Shown one piece after another: positions 52,664 through 62,776 of a DNA stretch of 64,000 nucleotides (its first letter is position 1; every line of letters begins with the position of its first letter). The position numbers were made by a program, and so were the translations under genes. The stretch covers positions 1-64,000 of the forward strand of contig JACKAU010000007.1 of the NCBI GenBank assembly GCA_020634855.1, written 5' to 3'. Origin of the DNA: Anaerolineales bacterium (GTDB lineage: Bacteria; Chloroflexota; Anaerolineae; 4572-78; J111). Under the pieces are notes generated by a model. The model saw nothing but the letters and a program-made list of their open reading frames with translations, was not told the origin of the DNA and did no database searches.

Positions 52664-53608
52664 TTAAGGCACACTACTCATCCGCCCTAGCGCCAGTCGC
52701 GCCAAGACAACCACTTCATTATTACCACTGGCTACGGCCAACTCAGAGGCTTGCTGGTAGGCCGCGATGGCGTCAGCCCGTTTATCTTGTAGCTCAAGCG
52801 ATTGTCCCAACAATAACCAGGCCGTGGCATTGGTTTCATCTATCGCCAACGCCGACCGGGCCTCGGTTTCAGTTTTTTCAAACTGGTTGGTTCGCAAGTA
52901 AATCTGGCCCCGCCCTATATGAAAATTGACCGGATTCTCGTATAGAGTCTGGGCCCGATCAAAACTCTGCTGCGCCTCGTCCACTCGACCGAGCGCTTCC
53001 AAGGTCACACCTCTAATTACCAACAGGCCCGGATCGTTAGGCACCACGACCAAAGCCTGGTCAACAGCCGCTAAAGAACCGGTGTAGTCACCCTCATCAA
53101 AGGCCGCAAAAGCGTTATCTTCACCCTTAATTCGAGCTACAGCTTCCGGTGAAGGAGCCAGCACCGTCTTGAAGGCAATGATCAGTCCGGCCAACAAACT
53201 TAAGCCGATTACAGCCGCAATGATCACCCGCTTCAGCGTACGCCGTTGTTGAGCCGCCACCAACTCGTCGATAAACCACCACCAGCGCTCGCGTGACGGA
53301 ATGGGTTTCGGCCGAAACTCCGCTAAGGTCGAAGCGCCGCCGAAACCTTTCAAGAATGGCCCAACGTGCTTTTTTAGATGCGCCTGAATACTGTCAAATC
53401 GACCCCGCTCAGCGGCTAAATCAGCCCCGGTCGCTTCTAGTTGGTTAAATAACTGATCCGCTTGATCCAAATTCCGCAGCGTAATTAACGCCTGGGTTGG
53501 ATTTATATGGTTAAGCTGCGGCTGGCTATCCTCTAACTGCTTAAGGATATCCCGCAATTCATCCGTTGGAGAGAGTTTTTTTTGATGCAGATAATCTAAT
53601 TTCCGCAT
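52664..53608 (-). CDS. Membrane-anchored TPR protein
   Basis: 314 residues. A charged cytosolic N-terminal half is followed by one membrane helix (about 125-150, VIIAAVIGLSLLAGLIIAF) and then several TPR-like helix pairs (about 165-310), with FDEGDYTGSLAAVDQALVV, LEALGRVDEAQQSFDRA and TAWLLLGQSLELQDKRADAIAAYQQA. TPRs bind partner proteins, probably outside the cytosol here. It is 3 bp from the amidohydrolase gene upstream, an operon. Confidence 0.8.
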   Translation of the reverse strand: MRKLDYLHQKKLSPTDELRDILKQLEDSQPQLNHINPTQALITLRNLDQADQLFNQLEATGADLAAERGRFDSIQAHLKKHVGPFLKGFGGASTLAEFRPKPIPSRERWWWFIDELVAAQQRRTLKRVIIAAVIGLSLLAGLIIAFKTVLAPSPEAVARIKGEDNAFAAFDEGDYTGSLAAVDQALVVVPNDPGLLVIRGVTLEALGRVDEAQQSFDRAQTLYENPVNFHIGRGQIYLRTNQFEKTETEARSALAIDETNATAWLLLGQSLELQDKRADAIAAYQQASELAVASGNNEVVVLARLALGRMSSVP

Positions 53609-53611
53609 CGA

Positions 53612-55033
53612 TTACACCCCAGCCCGCTCCAGCATAGATTGGCTGAGTTGGTTGTGGCGCTCGATCACGGGCGGCAGCTCAAACGGCAGAAATTGCCCAT
53701 CGGCTACAATAACCCGGCCGTTGATGATGGACAGCCAGACCTGCGTCGGAGTACAGGCCACCAACCCGGCCACCGGATCGGCTAGACTACCGGCATGAGC
53801 CAAATCATCGACGCGAAAGGCCACTAAATCGGCAGCTTGGCCGGCCTCTAAAACGCCGATGTCATCCCGACGCAAAATGGCAGCGCCCCCCAGCGTGGCT
53901 AACTCCAACGCCTCCCGGGCCGTAAAACGATCGGCCCGGGACTCAAAGCCGGGCCAGCCCACCCGCTGGAGCAACATCGCTTGGCGAGCCTCGCCTAGCA
54001 TGTGATTGCCGTCGTTGCTGGCCGAACCGTCAACGCCCAAGCCAACCCGTACGCCCTGATCGACCATCGCCCGGATCGGCGCGATGCCCGAAGCTAAGAT
54101 CATATTGCTGCTCGGGCAATGACAGACGCCGGATCGAGTCCGGGCCAGCCAGTCGATCTCGGCAGGGTTGGGATGGACCATGTGGGCAAACCAGACGTCC
54201 TCACCAGCCCAACCGACCGACTCGGCGTAATCAATCGGTCGCCGGCCAAACATTTCCAGACAAAAGCGATCCTCGTCCTTGGTTTCAGCTAAATGGGTGT
54301 GCAGGTTGACCAGCGGGTACTGCCGGGCAATTTCGGCCGACTCCCGCATCAGGTTTTCCGTGACGCTAAACGGAGAACAAGGCGCCAACCCTATCCGCAA
54401 CATTGAAAATGGGTTAGGATCATGAAAGGATTCAATGGCGCGGATGGAATCCTTGATGATGTTGGGTTCGGTATCGCACACGCGGTCGGGGGGCAGGCCA
54501 CCCTGGCTCTGGCCCAGGCTCATACTGCCGCGCGTAGGGTGAAATCGTACCCCGACCTCCTGCGCGGCGCGGATCTCGTCATCAATTTTGCTGCCGTTGG
54601 GATAGAGGTAAAGATGGTCGGCCACGGTGGTGCAGCCGCTAAGCACCAATTCCACCAGGCCCACTTTGGCGCTGGTATAGACTCCTTCCGGGGTCAGTTC
54701 CGCCCAAATAGGGTAGAGGAATTTCAGCCAATCGAACAGAATTTTGCCGCTGCCGGTACCAATGGTTCGGGTCAAGGTCTGGTAGAGGTGATGGTGACAA
54801 TTGACTAAGCCGGGCAGTACCACACACCCCTTGGCATCAATCACCTGATCACAGTCGGTTTGTACAAGATCAGGCCGATTGGCCATTGCCCATGCCTCAA
54901 AATCTGGAGTGGGACCAACCCACTCGATCCGATTATCTTCAACCAAGAGAGCGCCGTTCTTTATCTCACGGCGAGTCGCATCCATAGTAACGAGTTTCTC
55001 GGCGTTTTTGACCAATCGAGTTGTCACATACAT
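53612..55033 (-). CDS. 8-oxoguanine deaminase-like amidohydrolase
   Basis: 473 residues. Metal-dependent hydrolase of the AtzB/TrzN/SsnA class. Zinc ligands are visible in LVNCHHHLYQT, LHTHLAET, FAHMVH and GLGVDGSASND. The RGSMSLGQSQGGLPPD segment is what I recall as specific to 8-oxoguanine deaminase and hydroxydechloroatrazine hydrolase relatives. Deaminates purine-like rings in the cytoplasm. Exact substrate uncertain. Confidence 0.85.
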   Translation of the reverse strand: MYVTTRLVKNAEKLVTMDATRREIKNGALLVEDNRIEWVGPTPDFEAWAMANRPDLVQTDCDQVIDAKGCVVLPGLVNCHHHLYQTLTRTIGTGSGKILFDWLKFLYPIWAELTPEGVYTSAKVGLVELVLSGCTTVADHLYLYPNGSKIDDEIRAAQEVGVRFHPTRGSMSLGQSQGGLPPDRVCDTEPNIIKDSIRAIESFHDPNPFSMLRIGLAPCSPFSVTENLMRESAEIARQYPLVNLHTHLAETKDEDRFCLEMFGRRPIDYAESVGWAGEDVWFAHMVHPNPAEIDWLARTRSGVCHCPSSNMILASGIAPIRAMVDQGVRVGLGVDGSASNDGNHMLGEARQAMLLQRVGWPGFESRADRFTAREALELATLGGAAILRRDDIGVLEAGQAADLVAFRVDDLAHAGSLADPVAGLVACTPTQVWLSIINGRVIVADGQFLPFELPPVIERHNQLSQSMLERAGV

Positions 55034-55139
55034 CTCCTATTTGGCGAGAGAGGAAGTAATGAAGAAGGGTGAGGTTCAATCTGTTACAGCCGCGCCCCGT
55101 CCCCAGTGCCGGGGACGCAATTCACAACACAGTGGATGA

Positions 55140-55225
55140 TGGGCCGGGTGGGAGTCGAACCCACACGAGGGTACAAGCCTCGGGGGATTTTAAGTCCCCT
55201 GCGTCTGCCATTCCGCCACCGGCCC
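55140..55225 (-). tRNA. tRNA-Leu(TAA)
   Basis: A GGGCCGG acceptor pairs with CCGGCCC. The anticodon loop CTTAAAA gives anticodon TAA. A long class II variable arm (CGAGGCTTGTACCCTCG) and GGTTCGACTCC T-arm complete the cloverleaf. Discriminator A; CCA is not encoded. 86 bases. Confidence 0.97.
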
Positions 55226-55403
55226 ATAAGCTGACATATTACAATAATTGTAGCATAGAGTCAAACGTTTCGACAATACAAATTCAATTATTTTTACCAA
55301 AACTGGAATGTTTTGGCAATTCTTGGTATATTTAAACGTAAGAAATCAAATACGTTTTTCGACTCGTCATCCAACCCGCTTCACGCTCTCATCAGGAACA
55401 CTT

Positions 55404-58040
55404 GTGAACGACCAAAGTAAATCTCGAGACCAGCTAGTTACCGAACTACAACAACTCCGCGGCCAGATCGAGGCCCTCAAAGCCAGCGAGGCTCTGTTCC
55501 GGCAAGCAGTCCTATCTATTAGCGACCACATTTATATTAGCGAAGTAGTTGCTAATGGTGCCTACATCAACCGCTATATTTCTCCCCATGCCGAACAGTT
55601 AACCGGCTATCCCCTTGAAAAATTCACCGGCGATTGGAGCTTTTGGCCGACTCAGGTTATCCATCCTGAAGACCAAACCCGGGCCGCGACCCAAGCGCAA
55701 CGATTGGCCCAAGGCAAAAACAGCGAGGCTGAATATCGCCTGATCCGAGCCGACGGGCAGATCATCTGGGTCCGCGACAGCGGCAAAGTCCACGATGACC
55801 ATCAAACGCAAACCCGGACCATCTACGGCGTAGTGAGCGATATCACCCAGCGCAAGCAGTTGGAAGAGCAGTTGGCCGCTATTTACCAACTGGGGCAAGA
55901 ACTCAACCTCCTACGCCATGAACCGGAAATTTTCCAGCGCGTACTGGATACGGCCGCCCGGCTCCTACAGGTTAAAACGATAAGCTATGAACTAGTCGCC
56001 CCAGATGACGACCAGGCTAATTTCGATCAGCACGGGATCGACAAAACAACAACCCTGACTCCACCGCTTTGGCCGGCTCAACCCGAACCTATGACCTTAC
56101 GGGCGACCAATGGCACCCCGGCTGCGTATTTGGCCGTAACCGATAACGGTACAATCACCGTTGTGGTTGACAAGATAGAGCAAACGGAATTGATCATCCC
56201 CTTGCGGGTGGGGACTCGTGAGTTGGGTCTGCTGAAGTTGAAGCGAGACACGCCCGGCGCCTTTTCGATAGCCGAGCAGCAGTTGCTGCAAACGCTGGCC
56301 GATCAGGCTGCGGTGGCCGTGGAAAATGCCCGTCTCTACCGCGAGATCGGGCAGCGGGTCGAAGAGTTAGTGTCGATGAGTATGATCAGCCAGGCCATCA
56401 CCTCGACGTTGAATTTGCCCGAAACGTTGACCATTATTACGGATCATGCTGTGCGTCTCTTCAACGCGATGTCAGCTTCGGTGGCGCTCCTGGACAAGTC
56501 AAGCGGCTGTCTCCATTTTGCTGCCTCATCCGGCGTCAAATCTGATTTTGTCCTGGGTAAGCAGTTGGCTCCGGGTCAAGGCGTGGCCGGTTGGGTGGTG
56601 CAGTACGGTGAACCGGCGCTGGTGCCGGACACCTCACAAGACCCCCGGTTTTTCTCCGAAATGGATAAGCAGAGCAACTTTACCACCGCCTCGATATTGT
56701 GTTATCCACTACAAAACAAAAGCGGGACAATTGGGGCGATTGAGGTGATCAATAAAAAAGGGGGGACATTTACCCAAACCGACCTGCGGTTGCTAAGCTG
56801 GCTGTCGATGCCGGCAGTCAACGCTATTGAAAATGCGCGGCTGTTTGAAGCCCAGCATATTGCCCGCCGTCAGGCCGAAATGCTGCGCGAAGCGACCAGT
56901 ACGCTAACATCAGTGCTTGACCTCGATCAAGTTCTGGAAAGGATTTTGGTTCACCTGGAACGGGTCATCCCCTATGACTCAGCCTGCATTTTTCTGAGAG
57001 ATGATCAGCAGCTTCGCATTGTGGCCGGGCGTGGCCGACAGGTCGAGCAAAAACAGGTTGTCGGCCGCGTTCAACACTCGGCTGACAATGTTTTATACCG
57101 GCGCATCGAAACATTTGGCAGGCCAGTTATTCTGCCGGATGCCCGCATCGATCCTGATTTTTCAACCTGGGAAAATGGCTTGACCTATATCCGGGGCTGG
57201 ATGGGTGTGCCGCTAGTTGCCAAGAATGAAGTCATCGGCTACGTGACGCTGGATAGCCATCGGGTCAACGCCTATGGTCCCACTGACGCCGAATTGGCCC
57301 AGGCTTTTGCCAACCAGGCCGCAGTCGCCATTGAAAACGCTCGATTGTTTGAGCAGGTCAGCATCGGACGCAAACGCTTACAGTCACTCTCTCATCGACT
57401 GGTGGAGGTTCAGGAAAAGGAGCGCCGTTATGTGGCCCGTGAACTGCATGATGAAGCCGGCCAGGCATTAGCCCTGCTAAAGCTAGAGTTGCGCCTCTTA
57501 GAACAAGACCTCGATAAACCGGAAGCCATTCGGGAGCATCTTACGGCGCTGAATCGCACTACGTCATACGTCTCGGAAAATTTACACCGGTTGGCCAAAG
57601 ATTTACATCCGGCTACTCTGGAGCATCTGGGCTTAGTCCCGGCGCTGCGTCAATTTGTAGAAAGTTTTGGCAAGCAGCACCATTTAATATTACATTTTGA
57701 AACAATTGGGTTAGAAAATCAGCGCCTGCCCCAGACCATCGAAATCAACTTGTACCGGATTGTGCAAGAGGCGCTGGCTAACAGCGTCCGTCACGCTCGG
57801 GCCACCCACGCCTCAGTGTTAATCGAGCGGCGAGAAGCCTCGATTGTGACGATTGCCGAAGACAACGGCCGCGGGTTCGACCCCGATGATACGGCTCGAA
57901 CCAGTGGCCGGTTAGGTTTATTGAGTATGCGAGAACGAGCTGATATGATGGGCGGCGTTTTTGAAATAGAAAGCAGTCCCGGAACTGGAACGACTGTTTA
58001 CGTGGAGATACCTTATGCCAATCAACATTCTGATCGTTGA
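55404..58040 (+). CDS. Sensor histidine kinase: PAS, three GAFs, HisKA_3 (NarL type)
   Basis: About 878 residues from GTG 55404 (AGGA upstream; a longer in-frame start at 55308 adds a low-quality N-terminus). A PAS domain with WSFWPTQVIHPEDQ and YRLIRADGQIIWVRDSG is followed by three GAF domains. The HisKA_3 dimerisation helix has ARELHDEAGQALALLKLELR (phospho-His), and the ATPase has QEALANSVRHA, EDNGRGFDP and GTGTTVYVEIP. Soluble. Overlaps the response-regulator gene by 26 bases, so they form a pair. Confidence 0.93.
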   Translation: MNDQSKSRDQLVTELQQLRGQIEALKASEALFRQAVLSISDHIYISEVVANGAYINRYISPHAEQLTGYPLEKFTGDWSFWPTQVIHPEDQTRAATQAQRLAQGKNSEAEYRLIRADGQIIWVRDSGKVHDDHQTQTRTIYGVVSDITQRKQLEEQLAAIYQLGQELNLLRHEPEIFQRVLDTAARLLQVKTISYELVAPDDDQANFDQHGIDKTTTLTPPLWPAQPEPMTLRATNGTPAAYLAVTDNGTITVVVDKIEQTELIIPLRVGTRELGLLKLKRDTPGAFSIAEQQLLQTLADQAAVAVENARLYREIGQRVEELVSMSMISQAITSTLNLPETLTIITDHAVRLFNAMSASVALLDKSSGCLHFAASSGVKSDFVLGKQLAPGQGVAGWVVQYGEPALVPDTSQDPRFFSEMDKQSNFTTASILCYPLQNKSGTIGAIEVINKKGGTFTQTDLRLLSWLSMPAVNAIENARLFEAQHIARRQAEMLREATSTLTSVLDLDQVLERILVHLERVIPYDSACIFLRDDQQLRIVAGRGRQVEQKQVVGRVQHSADNVLYRRIETFGRPVILPDARIDPDFSTWENGLTYIRGWMGVPLVAKNEVIGYVTLDSHRVNAYGPTDAELAQAFANQAAVAIENARLFEQVSIGRKRLQSLSHRLVEVQEKERRYVARELHDEAGQALALLKLELRLLEQDLDKPEAIREHLTALNRTTSYVSENLHRLAKDLHPATLEHLGLVPALRQFVESFGKQHHLILHFETIGLENQRLPQTIEINLYRIVQEALANSVRHARATHASVLIERREASIVTIAEDNGRGFDPDDTARTSGRLGLLSMRERADMMGGVFEIESSPGTGTTVYVEIPYANQHSDR

Positions 58041-58659
58041 TGATCACGGCGTTCTCCGGGCCGGTTTACGCGTTTTGCTCGGCACCGAGCCTGATCTCAA
58101 CGTGGTCGGTGAAGCCGGTAACGCCGATGAAGCGCTGGCTTTAGCCGAATCACTAAAACCGGACCTTGTTTTATTAGATTTGAGTTTACCTGGCGCCAGC
58201 GGCATTCAGGTTACCACTTGGCTTAAACAAAAGCAGCCCCACATCCGCACCCTGATCCTGACGGTACATGAAGAGGACACCTTACTACGCGAGGCCATTC
58301 GGGCCGGGGCGTCGGGCTATATATTGAAAAAAGCGGTGGAAACCGAGCTGATTGATGCGATCAGAGCGGTAGCCCGCAATGAACTTTACGTGCATCCAGC
58401 TATGACTCGGGCCTTGATTGGTGACGCGTCAGGCGAATATGGTGCTTCGGAAAATTCGATAGAACCCCTTACGGCGCGGGAGAAGGAAGTTTTACGCTTT
58501 ATTGCTCAAGGCCATACCAATAAACAAATTGCCCGACTGTTAAATCTCAGCGTACGCACCATAGAAAGTCACCGGGCTAATTTGATGGGCAAACTGGGTA
58601 TGAGCACGCGGGTCGAACTGGTGCGGTACGCCCGAGATAATAAAATCATCACCTACTAA
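58015..58659 (+). CDS. NarL/FixJ-family response regulator
   Basis: 214 residues. REC domain with LIVDDHGVLRAGLRVLL, phospho-Asp in DLVLLDLSLPGASG, and KKAVETEL. C-terminal LuxR-type helix-turn-helix LTAREKEVLRFIAQGHTNKQIARLLNLSVRTIESHRANLMGKLG. It receives phosphate from the upstream histidine kinase and regulates transcription; targets unknown. Confidence 0.95.
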   Translation: MPINILIVDDHGVLRAGLRVLLGTEPDLNVVGEAGNADEALALAESLKPDLVLLDLSLPGASGIQVTTWLKQKQPHIRTLILTVHEEDTLLREAIRAGASGYILKKAVETELIDAIRAVARNELYVHPAMTRALIGDASGEYGASENSIEPLTAREKEVLRFIAQGHTNKQIARLLNLSVRTIESHRANLMGKLGMSTRVELVRYARDNKIITY

Positions 58660-58681
58660 TCAAAAGGACACCAACAACGCC

Positions 58682-59770
58682 ATGAAACCCACTTCAGAAA
58701 AACGTATCTTAATTGTCGATGATGAGCCAAAGGTGGCGATAGTGCTAGCTGCCAGCCTTCGAAAAATGGGGCCAAACTTTAAGGTTGAAACAGCCAGCAG
58801 CGCTCAAGAAGCCTTGGAAAAAATTAATCGAACCCAGTACCATTTGATGCTGACCGATTATAAAATGCCGGCAGTGACCGGTTTAGAGTTGGCGGAAAAG
58901 GTTCGTAAACGCGCACCCGAAACGCAAATTGTATTGATGACCGCTTACGGTACGATTGAGCTTCGTCGAAAACTGGCCGAATTAGGGGCCCACGGCTATA
59001 TCGAAAAACCGTTCAAAGTTACCCAACTACGGCAGGTTGTGACCGAGACCATTGGTCGGTCTGAGCCGGAGAGGGTACCATCGCCGCCAGTCGCCGAGGT
59101 CGAGCCGACGCCAGCCGTCGAGATCGAGCCACCGCCGGTCCCCAGACAAAACGGTTCCGGTGTGGCCGCCTTGCAGCAGGTGTTACAAAAGCTGCTGCGC
59201 AATGCCCACGCCAGTTGTATCATGCTGTTGAACGCCAGTGGCTATGCGATAGAAACCGTAGGGCGCACCGAAGGTTTTGACGTGAGTAGTCTGGGCGCCT
59301 TAGCTGCCGCTAATTGCTCGGTTTTTAAATCCAATCACCATGAAAGTGAAAAGTTTAATTTGTACTCTTACGACATCAACGGCGACTTATTCTTAGCCGT
59401 TATCTTTGGCATAAAAACGAAGCCGGGAATTGTCTGGTATTACACCAAACAAGTAGCCGAGGAACTGGTTCCTCTAGCTCAACATTATGCTAATTTCCAA
59501 GGCCCAACCACTTCCGAAATGACCGATCAGATCAACGAGCATTTCCTGAGTGAATTGAACTCAGCTATGGACTCCGCGTTTCTGGATTTTGACAAATCAG
59601 TCACCACCGTCTCCCCTCCGGCCGCCGAGCCGCCCGTGGTCTTGCCAAAAGAGCAGCCGGCTCAACCAAACACCAGGCCACAGTCCACCAATGCGATGAC
59701 GTATGAGGAGGCGGTTAAGGCCGGTTTAGTTCCTCAAGCCATCCTTAAACGAGAGGATAACCAAAAATAA
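58682..59770 (+). CDS. Response-regulator receiver fused to roadblock/LC7 domain
   Basis: 362 residues. The receiver domain (1-125) has ILIVDDEPK, phospho-Asp in LMLTDYKMPAVTG and Lys in YIEKPFKV. A Pro/Glu linker leads to a roadblock/LC7-like domain (about 160-265), with ASCIMLLNASGYAIETVGRTEGFDVSSLGALAAANCSVF and LFLAVIFGIKTKPGIVWYY, as in MglB-type GAPs for small Ras-like GTPases. An Ala/Pro tail follows. The fusion would link two-component phosphorylation to a GTPase. Lies 22 bp after the LuxR regulator. Confidence 0.82.
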   Translation: MKPTSEKRILIVDDEPKVAIVLAASLRKMGPNFKVETASSAQEALEKINRTQYHLMLTDYKMPAVTGLELAEKVRKRAPETQIVLMTAYGTIELRRKLAELGAHGYIEKPFKVTQLRQVVTETIGRSEPERVPSPPVAEVEPTPAVEIEPPPVPRQNGSGVAALQQVLQKLLRNAHASCIMLLNASGYAIETVGRTEGFDVSSLGALAAANCSVFKSNHHESEKFNLYSYDINGDLFLAVIFGIKTKPGIVWYYTKQVAEELVPLAQHYANFQGPTTSEMTDQINEHFLSELNSAMDSAFLDFDKSVTTVSPPAAEPPVVLPKEQPAQPNTRPQSTNAMTYEEAVKAGLVPQAILKREDNQK

Positions 59771-59774
59771 TAAC

Positions 59775-60059
59775 ATGATCGGCCGGGAGACAATAAATCG
59801 CATCGATTGTCCCATCAACATATTTTACTATCATGCCACCGAAATCAATCTGCTAACGCATGAGTTGGACCGGGCATTCACGGCAACGCAAAAATCTCAT
59901 TACTTCAAGCATCTTGTTAAAAACTCTGAAATTTTGTTAACCTGCTCCAATTATAACAAACACAATCACAACTGCCGCTCATGCCGTCGCATTTCAACGG
60001 GATGCTATAATGCCGTTAGATTAGTGGGCAATATCGAAGGTACGATATCCCACCTGTAG
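59775..60059 (+). CDS. Small Cys-rich hypothetical protein
   Basis: 94 residues. A Cys/His cluster CSNYNKHNHNCRSCRRISTGC in the second half may bind zinc or iron. It starts 4 bp after the roadblock gene's stop, so it is almost certainly on the same message. No recognised family. Plausible partner of the receiver-roadblock protein, by context. Confidence 0.55.
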   Translation: MIGRETINRIDCPINIFYYHATEINLLTHELDRAFTATQKSHYFKHLVKNSEILLTCSNYNKHNHNCRSCRRISTGCYNAVRLVGNIEGTISHL

Positions 60060-60169
60060 GTGCATTAGTTTAGGAAATTAGCGGGTCAGAGTGGAGACTT
60101 TTACTTAATAACGGTAGGTTTTTGAGGAATGCCAGGGACTAAGAAGGTAGAAAAAAGAGGGGATTTTGT

Positions 60170-62026
60170 TCAACTTTCTACCGGCAATGTGATCGTAAAC
60201 GTCGTGCCCTGCTGCCAAATACTCTCCACATCAATACTGCCGGCCAGACCTTCGATATATTCTTTGGTCCAAAACAGCCCAAACCCCATGCCGGCTGCCT
60301 TGGTTGACCAGCGCATTTCAAAAATCCGGCTCAAATTTTCAGGCGCAATGCCAATACCATTATCCCGGATAACCACCTGAATGACGGCCTCGCTGACCTG
60401 ACGGCTCTCAACTTCCAGCTTACCGTCCTGCCCATTTTGACTCGTTTTTTCTTTGATTGCCTCCAGACCGTTATCGATAATGATCTTAAAGGCCTCGGTT
60501 AGCATCTCCGGCGATGTCTTAATCAAAGGCAAATTTTCCACCAGAGACAGATCGACATCTGGTCCCGATTGTGGCATAGATTGATTGGGGATCGGCATTG
60601 TCTTTTTAAGAGCTTGTCTCAGACAAGCATTAACATCAACCCGAGTTTCCGGCTGATCGCGCCAGGGTTCGTGCAAGTTATCTAATATTTCGGCCGCTTT
60701 GTCCAACCGAAATTCTATATCGTCCCCCAAGTCACGCATACTTTCATTGGCGACCCGATCTTTGATAAACGGTTCAACCAACTGGAGATACATGCGAAAA
60801 GCCCCAATGTGATTGCGGAGCGTATGAACCTGAACGGTCGAATTAAAGGCCATATCGGCAAACACTTGGGCCACCTTACGGCGCTCTTCAGACTTACGGT
60901 AGATTCGCGCATTTCGAATACCAACGGCGGCCTGTTGGCCGAGAATGGTTAAAATCTCTGTTTCTTGCACTGTGAATTCAGAGCGACGGCTGGCGACAAA
61001 GAGGTTGCCGACGACCTCATCCGCCAAAAAGAACGGTACGGCAATCACTTGTTTGATGCCCGTAAATTTTTGAGCTAAAGCCGCCAGCGGCCGGGCCACC
61101 ACCGGTCTGAACAGATCGTAGAGGCTGTCGGAGACCACAAATTTTTCAGGACGGCCATTTGTACCTCGAACCGCTCTGACGCTTAGATTATCCTTAAACC
61201 GATCATCGTCCAGGTAGGCCACCGATTTAGGGCTGACAAAGCCTACCCCTAATTTGCTTTCCAATTCTTGGATCAAGTTTTGGGCCATATTCACCGCATA
61301 GGCCCGCACAGGCAAAGCGTTGCCAACTTCTAGCGTTGCAACCATCGCCCCGACGTACCCCAATTCATGCACAACCGCATCAACAATAATCTGCAGGACC
61401 CGCTTTTCATCGGTCATGCCGGCTTGAAGCGCCAGCACCACCCGCTCCAGCGTTTGAATACCGGCCAGACGCCGTTGGCTGCGAATGGCTGTGGCGGCCT
61501 GATACCCCAGGGCAATCAGAAAGTCGATATCGCGTTGGGAAAATGGCTCTCGCGAGGCGGCAAACAAATTGCCGACCACTTCATCATCAAGAAAAAATGG
61601 CACAGCAATGACCTGTTTAATTCCGGTTAACTGCTGCGCCAGATTTGATAGGGGGCGGTTGACAATGGGTCGAAACAAATCGTAGAGACTGTCCGATATG
61701 ACGAACTGCTCCGGTCGCCCGTTTGTCCCTTTAACAGCACGAAGGCTCAGGTTATCTTTGAAGCGGCTGTCATCTAAATAGGCGACACATTCGGTGTTGA
61801 GAAAGCTAACGCCCAATTTGGTTTCAAGCTGTTTGAGGAGCGAATTATTGATGCCTACCGAATAAGCTCGTACGGGGAGGGCGTTACCCCCTTCAAGCGG
61901 AGCGACCATGGCCCCAACGCAGCCCAGACTGTTTACCACGTCATCGGCAATCCGCTGTAGAACTTTCTGAAGTTCGTCGGCAATTCCATTAGTCTGGTTA
62001 GGTTGAGAAAACAGGTTTACATCCAT
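60170..62026 (-). CDS. Tandem-GAF sensor histidine kinase
   Basis: 618 residues. Two GAF domains (about 20-175 and 195-355) are so alike (YLDDSRFKDNLSLRAVKGTNGRPEQ and YLDDDRFKDNLSVRAVRGTNGRPEK) that they must be a recent duplication. The dimerisation region has HTLRNHIGAFRMYLQLVEP, with His as the likely phosphosite. The ATPase has EAFKIIIDNGLEAI, DNGIGIAP, MGFGLFWTKEYIEGLAG and GTTFTITLP. Soluble. No adjacent response regulator on its strand. Confidence 0.87.
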   Translation of the reverse strand: MDVNLFSQPNQTNGIADELQKVLQRIADDVVNSLGCVGAMVAPLEGGNALPVRAYSVGINNSLLKQLETKLGVSFLNTECVAYLDDSRFKDNLSLRAVKGTNGRPEQFVISDSLYDLFRPIVNRPLSNLAQQLTGIKQVIAVPFFLDDEVVGNLFAASREPFSQRDIDFLIALGYQAATAIRSQRRLAGIQTLERVVLALQAGMTDEKRVLQIIVDAVVHELGYVGAMVATLEVGNALPVRAYAVNMAQNLIQELESKLGVGFVSPKSVAYLDDDRFKDNLSVRAVRGTNGRPEKFVVSDSLYDLFRPVVARPLAALAQKFTGIKQVIAVPFFLADEVVGNLFVASRRSEFTVQETEILTILGQQAAVGIRNARIYRKSEERRKVAQVFADMAFNSTVQVHTLRNHIGAFRMYLQLVEPFIKDRVANESMRDLGDDIEFRLDKAAEILDNLHEPWRDQPETRVDVNACLRQALKKTMPIPNQSMPQSGPDVDLSLVENLPLIKTSPEMLTEAFKIIIDNGLEAIKEKTSQNGQDGKLEVESRQVSEAVIQVVIRDNGIGIAPENLSRIFEMRWSTKAAGMGFGLFWTKEYIEGLAGSIDVESIWQQGTTFTITLPVES

Positions 62027-62309
62027 ACTCTAGCCATCATGTAATTTTACGGACACCGTTCGCGATTAAAATCTTAGACAGAGCGCAGTCGTCTGACTAG
62101 AACTTAAAAATCAGCCGCGAATTTCACGAATACGTATGCGGAAATATTTAAAACCCGTGAAGCTCGCAGCAAAAATCTTGAATCGCGTAAGTCCTGAATT
62201 TAAAGTGCCAGGTAAGTGGTCGAGGTCGGTGATTTATGCGTATGATGATAACACGGCTCGTGTATCAACGCAATGGGAAAATTAGGGGAAAGTTAGAAAA
62301 ATTACAGAT

Positions 62310-62732
62310 TTAGCGAACGACCATCACCGGACAATCGGCGTGATGGATAACCTTTTGACTGACGCTGCCCAATAGTAGCCCCTCTAATGAACTTCGGCCC
62401 CGCGTACCCATTACAATCAGGTCGGCGTGCCGAGTTTTGGCTACGGCCAGGATAGCTTCAGCCGCCGGTTCTTCCAACAACTCCTCTTTGATGGGAAATG
62501 AGGCTTCGCCCAGTTTTTCGCGAGCCTGATCAAGAATAGTTTGGCCGGCGTTCTCTCGCCGGGCTACGAGCTGTTCGTAGTTATCATACCCCAAAAGATC
62601 GGATGTGTGCGGAAAAGCGTGAACCAAGCGGAGGGTGGCCCCATACTGCTTAGCCAACCCTTTAGCATAGTCCATAGCTTTGTGACTGTGATCTGAACCA
62701 TCAATAGCGACAATAATTTCTTTGAACATCAT
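62310..62732 (-). CDS. Universal stress protein (UspA family)
   Basis: 140 residues. IIVAIDGSDHSHKAMDYA at the start and the ATP-binding tail GTRGRSSLEGLLLGSVSQKV (G-2x-G-9x-G-S pattern), so it likely binds ATP. Cytoplasmic. It lies 44 bp after the end of the kinase gene on the same strand, possibly an operon. Confidence 0.92.
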   Translation of the reverse strand: MMFKEIIVAIDGSDHSHKAMDYAKGLAKQYGATLRLVHAFPHTSDLLGYDNYEQLVARRENAGQTILDQAREKLGEASFPIKEELLEEPAAEAILAVAKTRHADLIVMGTRGRSSLEGLLLGSVSQKVIHHADCPVMVVR

Positions 62733-62776
62733 TTTCTCCCATAGAAATGTGACGAGCTTATGTTTTGACGGCGATA

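Noticed and set aside
55099..55116. GTCCCC-AGTGCC-GGGGAC hairpin after tRNA-Leu
   Set aside because: No T-run in the tRNA direction; a terminator call is not supported.
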